Of a stretch of DNA of 64,000 nt, positions 17,101 to 27,147 are shown piece by piece (within the stretch, counting starts at the first letter, position 1; every line of letters begins with the position of its first letter). The notes below the pieces were generated by a model. It worked only from the letters and a program-made list of their open reading frames with translations. It searched no databases and was not told where the DNA came from. The stretch is from positions 32,151 through 96,150 of the forward strand of contig NZ_ASCA01000007.1 in NCBI RefSeq assembly GCF_002760245.1, read 5' to 3'. The position numbers and the translations under genes are program-made. Source of the DNA: Streptococcus suis YS161 (GTDB lineage Bacteria; Bacillota; Bacilli; Lactobacillales; Streptococcaceae).

Positions 17101-17883
17101 ATGCTCCCATATCCTTTTTCCTATTTTTCTAGTATCTTCTCTCCAAGAAATATGTTTGCCAATCGTAGACTAATGAACCTTTGGCAACGGTTGTTTACAA
17201 CGCTTTTTTTAGTGGCGCTCTTGCTCATTCCGAGCTCCCTACAGACTGTCAATCTCGAAACCTATCCTTTAGAAAATTTCGTAGAAGGTATCTATTCACC
17301 TCTGACAGATCAGGTCGTAGATGACCTCCGTCAACATGCAGTCATCGAAAACAACCACCTAACCTATACTGGAAATACTAACTGGGAGCAAGTGACATTT
17401 GGTGATACCGTTAGCTCTAGTTCTGACTTTACTTATCAATTCGCCAATCAGTCTCTGACTATTCGTAAAGGAAGTGATATTCTAAGCGAATTGACTTATG
17501 AAGGTTTGAATACTGACGATTTTGCTAGTAAGGAGACATTAACTGCAGCCATCTCTAAAAAATGGTATCAAGCCAACCGAGCAGCTGTCGGACTGTCCAT
17601 CACTCTTATTTCAACCTTTATTTTAACAACAAACCTACTCTTCATCCTACTAGGAGCCAGCTTCTTCCTCTTTTTGACTAAAAAGTCTCGTTTCTTCCAT
17701 TTTGAAACGTTTGCAGAGTGCTATAATTTTGCTATCAACTGTCTGGGCCTACCTACTCTTATAGCCTGTCTAATTGGACTATTTGGTCAACCTGTGACTA
17801 CCCTTCTAACCATACAAAATATCCTATTTGTACTATGCTTGTTATGGGTATTTTTCAAAACAAAATTCAGAGATGAAATCTAG
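17101..17883 (+). CDS. malA: Maltodextrin utilisation membrane protein MalA (DUF1189)
   Basis: 260 aa. One N-terminal membrane segment (LFTTLFLVALLLIPSSLQ), an outside domain to about residue 165, then three segments (ITLISTFILTTNLLFILLG, LGLPTLIACLIGLF, ILFVLCLLWVFF). Matches the DUF1189/MalA protein that sits before malR in streptococcal mal operons. Its biochemical role is not established. Weak AAAGG site 8 nt before ATG. Confidence 0.85.
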   Translation: MLPYPFSYFSSIFSPRNMFANRRLMNLWQRLFTTLFLVALLLIPSSLQTVNLETYPLENFVEGIYSPLTDQVVDDLRQHAVIENNHLTYTGNTNWEQVTFGDTVSSSSDFTYQFANQSLTIRKGSDILSELTYEGLNTDDFASKETLTAAISKKWYQANRAAVGLSITLISTFILTTNLLFILLGASFFLFLTKKSRFFHFETFAECYNFAINCLGLPTLIACLIGLFGQPVTTLLTIQNILFVLCLLWVFFKTKFRDEI

Positions 17884-17892
17884 GAGGTCTAT

Positions 17893-18876
17893 ATGCGTGC
17901 TACCATCAAAGATGTGGCCAAATTAGCTGGTGTCTCGCCATCTACAGTTACTCGTGTCATTCAAAACAGCTCTGCCATTAGCCAAAAAACGAAAGACTTG
18001 GTTAGGAAAGCCATGGCGGATCTCAACTACCATCCAAACCTCAACGCTCGAAGCCTAGTTTCTAGCTATACACAGGTTATCGGACTGGTTTTGCCAGATG
18101 ACTCGGATGTTTTCTATCAAAACCCCTTCTTCCCTACTGCCTTACGAGGAATTTCTCAAGTTGCAGCAGATCATAATTATGCCATCCAAATCTCCACAGG
18201 AAAGAATGAAGAACAGCGTCTAGAAGCGATTTCTCAGATGGTCTACGGCAAACGAGTGGACGGACTCATCTTCCTCTATTCCAAGCCCGACGATCCATTG
18301 GTACAATTGGCTATCCAACACAAATTCCCTTTCCTCATTCTTGGTAAGGCGGATTCTCCATTCATATCACTAGTTGATAATGATAATATCCAGGCCGGCT
18401 TTGAAGCTACCAACTACTTCATCAATAAAGGTTACAAAAACATTGCCTTCGTCGCTGGTAACAAAGAGTTGGTCGTATCTCAAGACCGTTATACAGGTTA
18501 CAAGAACGCCCTTAAATCACACAATATTCCCCTGGATGAAAACAAGGTCAAGTTTGTGTCTGGCTTCCTTCTCGAAGACAGTGCCTATAAAATTTCTAAG
18601 AAATTACTCAAACAAGACCTGGATGCAATCGTCACAACCGACACTTCCGTTGCCGAAGGTGTTGTCAAATATCTCAACGAAGTCGGAGTCAAACTTCCTA
18701 TCATTTCTTTCGACTCCGTCAAACCAAAACTAGATATTGTAGCCTACGTTGACGTCCACGCTATTAAACTAGGACGTGTCGCATTCAATACTCTCCACCA
18801 AATTATCAATGACAACAAGGAAGACAAGCAAGTCTGCTACCGACGTGTCATTCCACATACCATTACCGAACTCTAA
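17893..18876 (+). CDS. malR: LacI-family maltose operon repressor
   Basis: 327 aa. LacI HTH MRATIKDVAKLAGVSPSTVTRVIQN, hinge HPNLNARSL, then a periplasmic-binding-like effector domain (VIGLVLPDDSD..., GKADSPFISLVDNDN). TAGGAGG 7 nt before ATG. Member of the operon it is expected to repress at the two CGCAAACGTTTTC operators near 13.27 and 13.48 kb. Confidence 0.92.
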   Translation: MRATIKDVAKLAGVSPSTVTRVIQNSSAISQKTKDLVRKAMADLNYHPNLNARSLVSSYTQVIGLVLPDDSDVFYQNPFFPTALRGISQVAADHNYAIQISTGKNEEQRLEAISQMVYGKRVDGLIFLYSKPDDPLVQLAIQHKFPFLILGKADSPFISLVDNDNIQAGFEATNYFINKGYKNIAFVAGNKELVVSQDRYTGYKNALKSHNIPLDENKVKFVSGFLLEDSAYKISKKLLKQDLDAIVTTDTSVAEGVVKYLNEVGVKLPIISFDSVKPKLDIVAYVDVHAIKLGRVAFNTLHQIINDNKEDKQVCYRRVIPHTITEL

Positions 18877-18899
18877 CTTAGAAAGGAGCCTTTTGGCTC

Positions 18900-20951
18900 A
18901 TGGCATTACGACAATTCCAAGCATTCCTTGATGATGTAGCAACTATTCGCTTGGTCATGGAAAAACGATTCGACTCCGAACATATGAGCTTCTCACTCGA
19001 ATCAAATGATGCTACGTCTCAACTTTTTATCCATTCCTGTCTAGAAGTAGATAATCTCGTTATCTATTATCTAACCAGCCTCCATGCATTGACATTGGAC
19101 AAGGACTATACCATCTACGACCAGGACCGTAATAAAGCTGAACTCGGCTATGGTCATATCGTTCGCTCTACACTTTTTGAACAAAGTTATACATACAATG
19201 GGCAAGACTTGGGAGCAACCTATCGACCAGAGGCAACAACCTTTAAGTTATGGGCACCTATTTCTAAGCAAGTTTTTCTTGTTCTAGAAGGAAACCCACA
19301 TGCAATGACTAAGGGAGCAAAAGGAGTTTGGGAAATTACTGTTGAAGGAGACCTAGAAGCGCACAGCTATCACTATCTCCACAAAGTAAACGGTGAATGG
19401 ATTTCCGTTCACGATCCCTACGCCCTGTCTTCCACAGCCAACTCAGGTGACAGCTACGTTATCAATCCAGATAAACTTCATAAAATCCGTCGTGCTAAGA
19501 CCCAACGACCTATCTCTCAGGCCATTATCTATGAAATGAGCGTCCGTGATTTCTCATGGCAAAAAGAAGCTGGTTTCAAGCATCGCAGTCAATTTCTCGG
19601 ATTGACAGAGTCTCCTACCATGGATGGAATGAAGCTAGGAATGGATTACATCAGAGAACTAGGCGTTACCCATATTCAATTATTGCCTGTTTATGATTTT
19701 GGCAGTGTGGATGAAAATAAACCCCAAGCTGTTTACAACTGGGGCTACGACCCTATGCAATACAATCTGCCAGAAGGTTCCTATTCTAGCCAACCAAATG
19801 ATCCTTACGCACGTATTCTAGAGCTACAAGAAGCTATTCAGGCCTACCATGATGCAGATATTTCCGTTATTATGGACGTTGTTTACAACCACGTCTATCA
19901 TGCTGAAAAGTACGCATTTGAGCTCATCGTTCCAGGCTACTTCTATCGCTATGATGACCACGGCATGCGAACAGACGGGACATTCTGCGGTAACGACGTT
20001 GCCAGCGAGCGCAGTATGGTCCGCAACTACATCAAACAATCCCTTCGCCAATGGCTAGAACTCTATGGTTTTGATGGCTTCCGTTTCGACCTTATGGGGA
20101 TTTTAGATAGCGAAACAATCAACCAGATTCAAACTGAATTATCTGCCATTCACCCAAATGTCTACCTCTATGGCGAAGGCTGGAAAATGGCAACAGGCCT
20201 CGAATTTGAAAAGCTGGCTCATCAGTACAATGCAGAGCAGTTACCTGAAATCAGCTTCTTCAACGACGATTACCGTGATACCTTTAAGAAACTCTTACTC
20301 AAGCCAAACCGTCTAATAGATAAGCAATTACACGAAAAGGTACAACATCTCCTGACTGGTAGCCGATTAAGCCATTTCTTAACGCCTCAACAGTCCCTCA
20401 ACTACATCGAATGCCATGATAATGCTACAGCATTTGACTATTTCCATATTGAGAATCCAAACTGGACACCTCAACAGCAAAAACGTGCTGCAAGTTTTGG
20501 TCTCCAGCTCATCTTAATCTCTCAGGGTATGGCCTTCATTCACAGCGGACAGGAATTTTTCCGTACAAAAGATGAAATAGACAATACTTACAATGTCCCT
20601 GACCGTATCAACCGTCTGGACTGGACACGAGCTATTCGTTATAAGGAACATATCGAATTCATTCAGGAATTAATTACCTTCCGCAAAAATAATCCAATAC
20701 TCAGCCAGGATAACTACGAAAGTATCCAAGAAACTTGTGATTTCTACTGGTTAACTGAATATGTTCTTCGCTATCAAGTGACAAGTGAAGAAAAGACCAT
20801 TCAATTTATCATCAACTTTGCGGATAGCGACTTTACCTATGAACGTGAAAAAGATAAGACAGTTCTCTACAACTATCCTCCAGTCGAAGAGCGTGATCAG
20901 CAAGAAATCACGATTGCAGGACAGAGTATTTGCATTTTAGAAGACAAATAG
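18900..20951 (+). CDS. pulA: Type I pullulanase / alpha-dextrin debranching enzyme
   Basis: 683 aa intracellular GH13 enzyme cleaving alpha-1,6 branch points. A CBM48-like region (about 90-190) with ATTFKLWAPISKQVFLV, the type I signature YNWGYDPMQYN, then DVVYNHVYH, catalytic Asp in GFRFDLMG, Glu in YLYGEGWK and the third Asp in IECHDNATAFD. No signal peptide, unlike the large surface pullulanases. AAAGGAG upstream of ATG. Works with MalQ on imported maltodextrins. Confidence 0.9.
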   Translation: MALRQFQAFLDDVATIRLVMEKRFDSEHMSFSLESNDATSQLFIHSCLEVDNLVIYYLTSLHALTLDKDYTIYDQDRNKAELGYGHIVRSTLFEQSYTYNGQDLGATYRPEATTFKLWAPISKQVFLVLEGNPHAMTKGAKGVWEITVEGDLEAHSYHYLHKVNGEWISVHDPYALSSTANSGDSYVINPDKLHKIRRAKTQRPISQAIIYEMSVRDFSWQKEAGFKHRSQFLGLTESPTMDGMKLGMDYIRELGVTHIQLLPVYDFGSVDENKPQAVYNWGYDPMQYNLPEGSYSSQPNDPYARILELQEAIQAYHDADISVIMDVVYNHVYHAEKYAFELIVPGYFYRYDDHGMRTDGTFCGNDVASERSMVRNYIKQSLRQWLELYGFDGFRFDLMGILDSETINQIQTELSAIHPNVYLYGEGWKMATGLEFEKLAHQYNAEQLPEISFFNDDYRDTFKKLLLKPNRLIDKQLHEKVQHLLTGSRLSHFLTPQQSLNYIECHDNATAFDYFHIENPNWTPQQQKRAASFGLQLILISQGMAFIHSGQEFFRTKDEIDNTYNVPDRINRLDWTRAIRYKEHIEFIQELITFRKNNPILSQDNYESIQETCDFYWLTEYVLRYQVTSEEKTIQFIINFADSDFTYEREKDKTVLYNYPPVEERDQQEITIAGQSICILEDK

Positions 20952-21028
20952 GACTTTAGACCGATGAAACACGATATAGTCTGAGGTATACTATAGTCAA
21001 TCCTAAATATTTTTCATAATCTCCTTAA

Positions 21029-21058
21029 AACTCACTAGTCACGCTGGTGAGTTTTTTT
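21029..21058 (+). terminator. Terminator of the mal operon
   Basis: Stem ACTCACTAG / CTGGTGAGT, then T7. It lies about 80 bases after the pullulanase stop; the bases between show no other feature. Confidence 0.85.
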
Positions 21059-21066
21059 GTGTGACA

Positions 21067-21095
21067 AAAAAACAACCCAGCATAAAGCTGAGTTG
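21067..21095 (-). terminator. Terminator of nrdI
   Basis: Minus strand: stem AACTCAGC / GCTGGGTT then GTTTTTTT, 8 bases past the nrdI stop. It faces the mal terminator. Confidence 0.85.
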
Positions 21096-21102
21096 AGGCT
21101 CT

Positions 21103-21555
21103 TTACATCAATTCCATTATCTTCCGACCAATGCGTTCAATGTCATTCTGCATCCCTCTAAGTTCAAAGGTGTCTATAACAGGAAAATTAAATCGCTCAG
21201 CATATTGCTTAGCAGTCAGACAATATTGGTTGTTAAAATTGCGATTGCCTGAGCCAACGACACCCAGACAGAGCTCTGCATTGGTCCCCAAAGCGATAAA
21301 ATCTCCAAGAGGATTGGTCAGAATTTCCACATCTCCGTTGTCCACTCCATTTCCACCTTCTAAGTAGGTTGGTAAAAAGGCGACAAAGGGTGCATCTAGC
21401 TGATAGAAAGGAATATCCTGCTTGACCAAATCTTTAACATGGACCAGTTCAACCTCCCAGTCAGTTTGAAATTGGAAAAAGGACTTTAGGCGTTTCACAA
21501 AACTTTCTGTATTGCCACTCAAACTGATGTAAACCAAATATATTTTCTTCTTCAT
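21103..21555 (-). CDS. nrdI: Flavodoxin-like NrdI, class Ib ribonucleotide reductase assembly protein
   Basis: 150 aa. FMN-binding loop [15 protein letters not shown], second loop [15 protein letters not shown], and [15 protein letters not shown], all characteristic of NrdI, which supplies oxidant to build the manganese-tyrosyl radical of NrdF. nrdE/nrdF are not neighbours. The promoter carries two NrdR-like boxes, which supports the assignment. ATG 21555 with AGAGGA upstream. Confidence 0.9.
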   Translation of the reverse strand: MKKKIYLVYISLSGNTESFVKRLKSFFQFQTDWEVELVHVKDLVKQDIPFYQLDAPFVAFLPTYLEGGNGVDNGDVEILTNPLGDFIALGTNAELCLGVVGSGNRNFNNQYCLTAKQYAERFNFPVIDTFELRGMQNDIERIGRKIMELM

Positions 21556-21576
21556 ACATTTCCTCTTTATATAAAA

Positions 21577-21630
21577 ACACTACATGTAGATTGTAAATAC
21601 TATTTTACTCCTACATGTAGTGTTTGTCAA
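21577..21630 (-). promoter_or_regulatory. nrdI promoter with two NrdR-box-like palindromes
   Basis: Minus strand: TTGACA (21625-21630), 17-nt spacer, TAAAAT (21602-21607). Two copies of CTACATGTAG-type boxes lie at 21577-21592 and 21608-21623, centres 31 bp apart, three helical turns, as known for NrdR pairs (consensus acaCwAtATaTwGtgt). One sits in the -35/-10 spacer, the other just past the start point. Confidence 0.82.
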
Positions 21631-22563
21631 TCAGTCACTTTCCACAAACCGACCAATAATATTGACGTTGTCAGCTACCGATACAAAGGCTTTGGAGTCT
21701 GCCTTTTTCATAATATGCTTGAAATCATTGAACTCTGCACGAGTGATGATGGTAATGAGAATCGTCTTTTGCTCATGGTTATAAGCACCCTCAGCACCGT
21801 TGATAATGGTCACACCGCGATTGAGCTTCTTATGGATTTTCTTAATGACTCGTTCAGGATGATTGGTAATAATCATGGCCTGCATCCGTTTTTGTTTCAC
21901 GAAAATCGCATCTGTCATGCGACTGGAGATAAACAGCGCAACCATTGAATACAGGGCATATTGCCAGCCAAAGGTCATCCCTGCAATCAACATAATCATA
22001 ATGTTGACAATCAAGGAAATGGAGCCAACTTGACGTCCCGTCTTCTTGCGAATAATAATAGAGACAATATCAGTACCACCACTGGATACATTGTTCCGAA
22101 GCGCAAAGCCAATCCCAGTTCCCAGCATGAGACCACCGAAAATAGCATTGACTAACGGATCCGTCGTCAGGGTAACTGGCGGCATAAATTGGATAAAGAA
22201 AGAACTGAAGGATACCGTAATAAAGGTAAAGATAGTAAATTTATAACCAATTTTATACCAGGCTAAGATAAGCAAGGGGATGTTCAGACCGTAGTAGACC
22301 ACCGCAATCGGTACATTCCAACCAGCGTAAGAAGCTGCCAGAGCAGAAACAATTTGTGCAAGACCAGTAACTCCAGACGAATAGACATTCCCTGGTCTAA
22401 AGAAAAAATTGACTGCAATACTAGATAGGAGTCCATAAATAATGGACCCCGATATCCGTTCAGCATATTTTTCCCGAGAAATTCCCAAAATGACCGACCA
22501 AAACTTATTCTTTCTGGCCTTTCTTAAAAAGCGTACACGCTGTTTTCTGAAAAATTTATTCAT
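21631..22563 (-). CDS. YitT family membrane protein (DUF161 + DUF2179)
   Basis: 310 aa. A basic N terminus ([19 protein letters not shown]), five or so membrane segments, motif [17 protein letters not shown] and [20 protein letters not shown], then a soluble DUF2179 domain with [20 protein letters not shown]. Function of the family is not known. ATG 22563 overlaps the aspS stop, so translation is coupled to aspS; TTG at 22569 is an alternative. Confidence 0.85.
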   Translation of the reverse strand: MNKFFRKQRVRFLRKARKNKFWSVILGISREKYAERISGSIIYGLLSSIAVNFFFRPGNVYSSGVTGLAQIVSALAASYAGWNVPIAVVYYGLNIPLLILAWYKIGYKFTIFTFITVSFSSFFIQFMPPVTLTTDPLVNAIFGGLMLGTGIGFALRNNVSSGGTDIVSIIIRKKTGRQVGSISLIVNIMIMLIAGMTFGWQYALYSMVALFISSRMTDAIFVKQKRMQAMIITNHPERVIKKIHKKLNRGVTIINGAEGAYNHEQKTILITIITRAEFNDFKHIMKKADSKAFVSVADNVNIIGRFVESD

Positions 22564-24307
22564 TTTCAAGTGTAATGTCTAAAGCCAATTCCTCTAATTG
22601 AGCTGATGCAACCGTACTTGGTGCCTGTGTCATCGGATCAGATGCCTTGTTATTCTTCGGAAAGGCGATAACTTCACGAATGTTGTCTTCACCAGCCAAT
22701 AACATGACAAAACGGTCTAAACCAATAGCCAAGCCTCCGTGTGGTGGGAAGCCGTAGTCCATAGCTTCAAGCAAGAAACCAAACTGCTCATGCGCATCTT
22801 CAGCTGAGAAACCAAGAGCCTTGAACATCCGTTCTTGCATGTCTTTTTGGTTGATACGAAGGCTACCGCCACCCAATTCATAACCATTCAAAACAATATC
22901 GTAGGCAACTGCACGCACTTGCGCCAAATCACCATCCAAATGGTGAGCTGTTTCTTCCGTTGGCAAGGTGAATGGGTGGTGGGCACTCATGTAGCGACCT
23001 TCTTCTTCCGACCACTCAAACATTGGCCAGTCTACAATCCAGAGGAAGTTGAATTTGCTTTCGTCAATCAAACCTTGCTCTTTTGCTAAGCGGTTACGCA
23101 AAGCTCCCAGGGTATTGTTGGTTACTTCCAATTCATCTGCCACAAAGAGGACCAGGTCCTTATCTTCAAGTTGTAAACTTGTTGTCAAGTTTTCTGTAAT
23201 GTCTGTCAAGAACTTAGCAACTGGGCCCGCTAATTCTCCCTTATCAACCTTAACCCAAGCAAGTCCCTTGGCACCAAATTGTTTGGCGTATTCTGTTAAT
23301 TTGTCAATGTCTTTACGTGAGTAGCTATCCGCCGCACCCTTGACTACAATTGCTTTGACAACTGGTGCTTCTGAGAAGACCTTAAAGTCAACTTCCTTGA
23401 CAAGTTCTGTCAAGTCTTGCAAAAGCATCTCAAAACGAGTATCTGGTTTATCTGAACCATAGAAGTTCATAGCATGGTCATAGGCCATACGAGGGAATGG
23501 CAAGGTCACATCGATTCCTTTGGTATCTTTCAAGACCTTAGCAATCAAGCCTTCTACGATGTCTTGGATTTCAACTTCATTCAAGAATGAGGTTTCTAAG
23601 TCCACCTGTGTAAACTCAGGTTGACGGTCCCCACGCAAGTCCTCATCACGGAAACACTTAACGATTTGGTAGTAACGGTCAAAACCAGCATTCATCAAAA
23701 GCTGCTTAGTAATCTGTGGACTTTGTGGCAGGGCATAGAAATGACCTTTGGACACACGAGATGGTACCAAGTAGTCGCGTGCACCTTCTGGTGTTGACTT
23801 AGTCAACATTGGCGTCTCCACATCAATAAATTCCAAGTCATCCAGATAATTGCGAATGCTGTGGGTTACAGCTGCACGTAATTTGAAGTTGTTGAGCATT
23901 TCTGGACGGCGAAGATCCAAATAACGGTAACGAAGACGGGTATCATCGCTGGCTTCAATGCCATCTTTGATTTCAAACGGAGTTGTCTTAGCCGTGTTCA
24001 ACACTGTCAAGCTGGTTACTTGCAGTTCAACAGCTCCTGTCGGGATATTGTCGTTAGCTTGCTCACGCTCCACAACCGTTCCTGTTACTTCGATAACAAA
24101 CTCGGAACGAAGACTCTCCGCTTTTGCCATCACTTCAGCTTCAACTGACTCAGGGTTAATCACCAATTGCATAATGCCTTCACGGTCACGCAAGTCAATG
24201 AAAATCAGACCACCCAAGTCACGACGACGGCCAACCCAACCTTTCAAAGTAATTTCCTGTCCGACATGTTCTTTACGAACACGTCCAGCGTACATAGAAC
24301 GTTTCAT
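22556..24307 (-). CDS. aspS: Aspartyl-tRNA synthetase
   Basis: 583 aa class II synthetase of the bacterial type. N-terminal OB anticodon-binding domain ([21 protein letters not shown]), motif 1 around [23 protein letters not shown], motif 2 [22 protein letters not shown] insertion domain in the middle, motif 3 [16 protein letters not shown]. Start 24307. The hisS partner often upstream in Firmicutes is not in this window. Confidence 0.97.
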   Translation of the reverse strand: MKRSMYAGRVRKEHVGQEITLKGWVGRRRDLGGLIFIDLRDREGIMQLVINPESVEAEVMAKAESLRSEFVIEVTGTVVEREQANDNIPTGAVELQVTSLTVLNTAKTTPFEIKDGIEASDDTRLRYRYLDLRRPEMLNNFKLRAAVTHSIRNYLDDLEFIDVETPMLTKSTPEGARDYLVPSRVSKGHFYALPQSPQITKQLLMNAGFDRYYQIVKCFRDEDLRGDRQPEFTQVDLETSFLNEVEIQDIVEGLIAKVLKDTKGIDVTLPFPRMAYDHAMNFYGSDKPDTRFEMLLQDLTELVKEVDFKVFSEAPVVKAIVVKGAADSYSRKDIDKLTEYAKQFGAKGLAWVKVDKGELAGPVAKFLTDITENLTTSLQLEDKDLVLFVADELEVTNNTLGALRNRLAKEQGLIDESKFNFLWIVDWPMFEWSEEEGRYMSAHHPFTLPTEETAHHLDGDLAQVRAVAYDIVLNGYELGGGSLRINQKDMQERMFKALGFSAEDAHEQFGFLLEAMDYGFPPHGGLAIGLDRFVMLLAGEDNIREVIAFPKNNKASDPMTQAPSTVASAQLEELALDITLENE

Positions 24308-24529
24308 TTTCTTCCTCTTTTACTGATTTTATACCTATTCATTCTACCATAAAATGGCTGATTTTTGGGGGAAATTGCCGAGAAAAATCTAAGAAACTGT
24401 ATTCACCGTCCAGCAGACCTATCTTAGACTTTTTATTCAGATACTCAGCCTTATTTTTTCTAAAAATACAGGCCGTATTCCTTCAAAAAACGATCTCTTA
24501 TATGACATTACTTGTGAAAAAAACCAGCC
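24308..24529. other. 222-base spacer upstream of aspS
   Basis: AT-rich. I see no ORF worth calling and no clear T-box element. The left margin of this spacer relative to the acetyltransferase holds a terminator (24515-24541, minus strand: AAACCAG / CTGGTTT then T5) that overlaps that gene's stop codon. Confidence 0.5.
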
Positions 24530-24982
24530 TTAAACGACTGGTTTAGTATAAAGCATATCTAAATGAGGAATACCGTCCTCTAAATAGACTTCTGAAACTG
24601 GCTCAAAACCTAACGAACTATAGAACTTTTCTAAATGGGCTTGGGCACCGATTTTAATCTGACTTTCTTTCCATTCGTTTGTAATAAAGTGAATTGCCTG
24701 CCCCATCATTGGTCGACCTAAACCTTTGCCACGATGACTTGACTTGATGACCACACGACCGATGGAAACTTCATCATAACTTAGACCAGCTGGCAAGATT
24801 CTCAAGTAAGCCACTAACTCTCCTTCATCAGTTCCCAAAAGATGAAGACAGTTTGGATCCTTTCCATCAACTTCAGGATAGGGACAGGCCTGTTCAACAA
24901 CAAAGACATCAACTCTCAGTGTCAAGATACCGTAAAGTTCCTGTAAACTTAATTGGTCAAATGCTTTTATTTCCCACTGCAT
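24530..24982 (-). CDS. GNAT acetyltransferase, ElaA type
   Basis: 150 aa. The ElaA-like opening LYGILTLRVDVFVVEQACPYPEVDGKD and the acetyl-CoA loop RVVIKSSHRGKGLGRPMM followed by HLEKFYSSLGFEP. Substrate not known. It starts 9 bases past the aldo/keto reductase stop, so the two are probably one operon. Confidence 0.85.
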   Translation of the reverse strand: MQWEIKAFDQLSLQELYGILTLRVDVFVVEQACPYPEVDGKDPNCLHLLGTDEGELVAYLRILPAGLSYDEVSIGRVVIKSSHRGKGLGRPMMGQAIHFITNEWKESQIKIGAQAHLEKFYSSLGFEPVSEVYLEDGIPHLDMLYTKPVV

Positions 24983-24991
24983 AGCTTCCTC

Positions 24992-25903
24992 CTAGGGCAA
25001 GATGTTGCCTGCACTTTTATATATTTCGTACCATTCTGGCCGAGTCAAGGTAATCTGACTAGCTTGTGCAATCTTGATCAAACGATCTGGATTCATGGAC
25101 CCAACAATGGTTTGAATCTTTGCTGGATGACGCAAAATCCAAGCTACGACAATTGTTTCATGTGAAACATTGTATCGCTCTGCTATTTCCCCAATGGTCT
25201 GGTTTAAAAGAGCATAATCTGGATGGTTGGCAAAAATACCTCGTTGCAAATCAATCAAGAAAGGAGACCAGGCTTGGATAGTGATTTTTTTAAGCTGGCA
25301 ATAATCAATCAGCCCACCATCACGCATAGTCGCAGCATCATCTTTCATATTGACATGTAATCCAGCATCAATCAAAAGCGTGTGAGCAGGAGATAGCTGC
25401 AATTGATTAACTGCAAGCGGTTGATTGATATAGGATTGCAATAACTCCATTTGGTAAATATTCTGGTTGCTGACGCCAAAATGATGAACCTTCCCTGTTT
25501 TTTTCAAGAGATAAAAGGCTTCTGCCACTTCCTCTGCTTCCATTAAAGCATCTGGTCTATGCAAGGCGAGAACATCCAAATAATCTGTATCCAAACGCTT
25601 CAAAATCCCATCTACAGATTCCAAAATATAGTCTTTTGAGAAATCAAAATAGCCTTTACGAATGCCACATTTTGATTGGAGAAGCATGTCCTCACGTTTC
25701 AATCCTGCCAATTTTGCTCCCTGAGCAAAACGGATTTCTGACTCACCACCACCATAAATATCTGCATGATCGAAAAAGTTGATTCCCTGCCCAACGACTG
25801 TATCTAACACTTTAGCAGTTTCCTGCTCTGTCAAACTAGCCATTCGCATACAGCCTAAAGCAATTCGAGGAACCTGTAAACCTGTCTGTCCTAATTCTTG
25901 CAT
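24992..25903 (-). CDS. Aldo/keto reductase, YdhF type
   Basis: 303 aa NAD(P)H-dependent oxidoreductase. Starts MQELGQTGLQVPRIALGCMRM; catalytic Asp/Tyr region FFDHADIYGGGESEI, Lys in LLQSKCGIRKG, His in LALHRPD, cofactor site GSMNPDRLIKI. AAGGAG 7 nt before ATG 25903; a longer frame to 26014 overlaps the previous gene and lacks a site. Confidence 0.9.
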   Translation of the reverse strand: MQELGQTGLQVPRIALGCMRMASLTEQETAKVLDTVVGQGINFFDHADIYGGGESEIRFAQGAKLAGLKREDMLLQSKCGIRKGYFDFSKDYILESVDGILKRLDTDYLDVLALHRPDALMEAEEVAEAFYLLKKTGKVHHFGVSNQNIYQMELLQSYINQPLAVNQLQLSPAHTLLIDAGLHVNMKDDAATMRDGGLIDYCQLKKITIQAWSPFLIDLQRGIFANHPDYALLNQTIGEIAERYNVSHETIVVAWILRHPAKIQTIVGSMNPDRLIKIAQASQITLTRPEWYEIYKSAGNILP

Positions 25904-25970
25904 ATGTCTTCTCCTTGTAAGCGTTTTTCTTCTATTCATTATAACAGAAAAACTCAGCCGAAACTGAGTT

Positions 25971-26984
25971 TTAGTTAAAACCATAAATTCTTTTCGCGAT
26001 TTTATAGACAGCATTGGAAATTTTTCGGCCTGGATACCCGTATAGGTTAGTTAATTGCCCGAGTAACCCTTTTCGAACGATTTTAAAGAGAGCTGGATTG
26101 TTATCACGAATATAGTGCCATAATTCCTGCTTTTTCATCATATGCTCAGCTGTTCCAGCACGATTGAGAAGGGCACAGGAGATAATGGTCGTAATTTCCA
26201 CGTGATTGAGCAAATAACTTCGTAAATCAGGATTATCAATCGCCTCCAAGTCTAAATTATCCACTAAGATCCGATTAACTTTTAACTGCTGGTCAATGCG
26301 CTTAATCATGACGGATTCATTGACAGACTGGTCATTTCGCCCAATAAAGTAACGATAAAAATCTACTGGCAGATAGTACATGGTTTTCACAGCCTGTAAA
26401 GGGGTAAACACGAAAATATTATCCACATAGAAAGTATGCTCTGGTAGAACGAGACCAACCTCACGCAATAAATCTGTCCTGTAAATCAAGGAATGCATCA
26501 TCATGTATTGACCCTTGGAAAAGGCACCCACATCCTCCCAACCGAAGATACGGTTCTCAGGTAGAGTGGATTGATAAGACATGGATTTTTTACGAGATTG
26601 CCCCTCTTTTTCATAAACAAAATTGGAAATGAAGGCATCAACTGGCGTATTTTCGTCTTCCAATGCCTGCAAACTCTCTAGGATCTTCAAATAGGCTCTG
26701 GTATCAACCCAGTCATCTGAATCTACAACTTTAAAGTACTTCCCCTTGGCCTCACGTATCCCTGTATTAACAGCTCCGCCATGGCCCTTATTGTCCTGAT
26801 AGATGGCACGTACGTTTGAAAATTGATTCTCTAGTCCCTCTGCGATTTCCTGAGTCCGATCGGTCGAACCATCGTTGATAATCAGAATTTCAACCTTGTC
26901 ACCACCCATTACAAGGGAATGAACACAGTAATGAAGGTAAGCATCCGAATTATAACTCGGAATGGCAATACTTACTAAGGTCAT
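25971..26984 (-). CDS. Family 2 glycosyltransferase
   Basis: 337 aa. GT-A fold: VSIAIPSYNSDAYLHYCVHSL, nucleotide-sugar site IINDGSTDRTQEIAE, DXD-like VVDSDDWVD. The C-terminal half has no membrane segment. The acceptor, probably a surface glycan or teichoic acid-like polymer, is not readable. TGGAGAG before ATG 26984. Confidence 0.87.
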   Translation of the reverse strand: MTLVSIAIPSYNSDAYLHYCVHSLVMGGDKVEILIINDGSTDRTQEIAEGLENQFSNVRAIYQDNKGHGGAVNTGIREAKGKYFKVVDSDDWVDTRAYLKILESLQALEDENTPVDAFISNFVYEKEGQSRKKSMSYQSTLPENRIFGWEDVGAFSKGQYMMMHSLIYRTDLLREVGLVLPEHTFYVDNIFVFTPLQAVKTMYYLPVDFYRYFIGRNDQSVNESVMIKRIDQQLKVNRILVDNLDLEAIDNPDLRSYLLNHVEITTIISCALLNRAGTAEHMMKKQELWHYIRDNNPALFKIVRKGLLGQLTNLYGYPGRKISNAVYKIAKRIYGFN

Positions 26985-27095
26985 CTTTCTCTCCATTTGA
27001 CACAATTTGTTACTATTTTATCACATTTTCAGGAAAGTTGCTGAGCATTTTTATTTGTAAAAACAGACCTACTCAGACAGTTACTAAGGCATAGC

Positions 27096-27147
27096 TTATT
27101 CACAACCTGTGGAAAAGTTGTGGATTTCTTCAATAATCTGTGGAAAA
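27096..27147. repeat. Cluster of four DnaA-box-like 9-mers
   Basis: TTATTCACA (27096-27104, plus), TGTGGAAAA (27108-27116), TGTGGATTT (27119-27127) and TGTGGAAAA (27139-27147), the last three matching TTATCCACA on the minus strand with one or two mismatches. They lie between the glycosyltransferase and phosphoesterase genes, the fourth abutting the latter's stop codon. The rest of 26985-27095 holds nothing else notable. Confidence 0.55.

Noticed and set aside
24308..24529. T-box riboswitch upstream of aspS
   Set aside because: No recognisable T-box bulge sequence or terminator/antiterminator pair before the gene.
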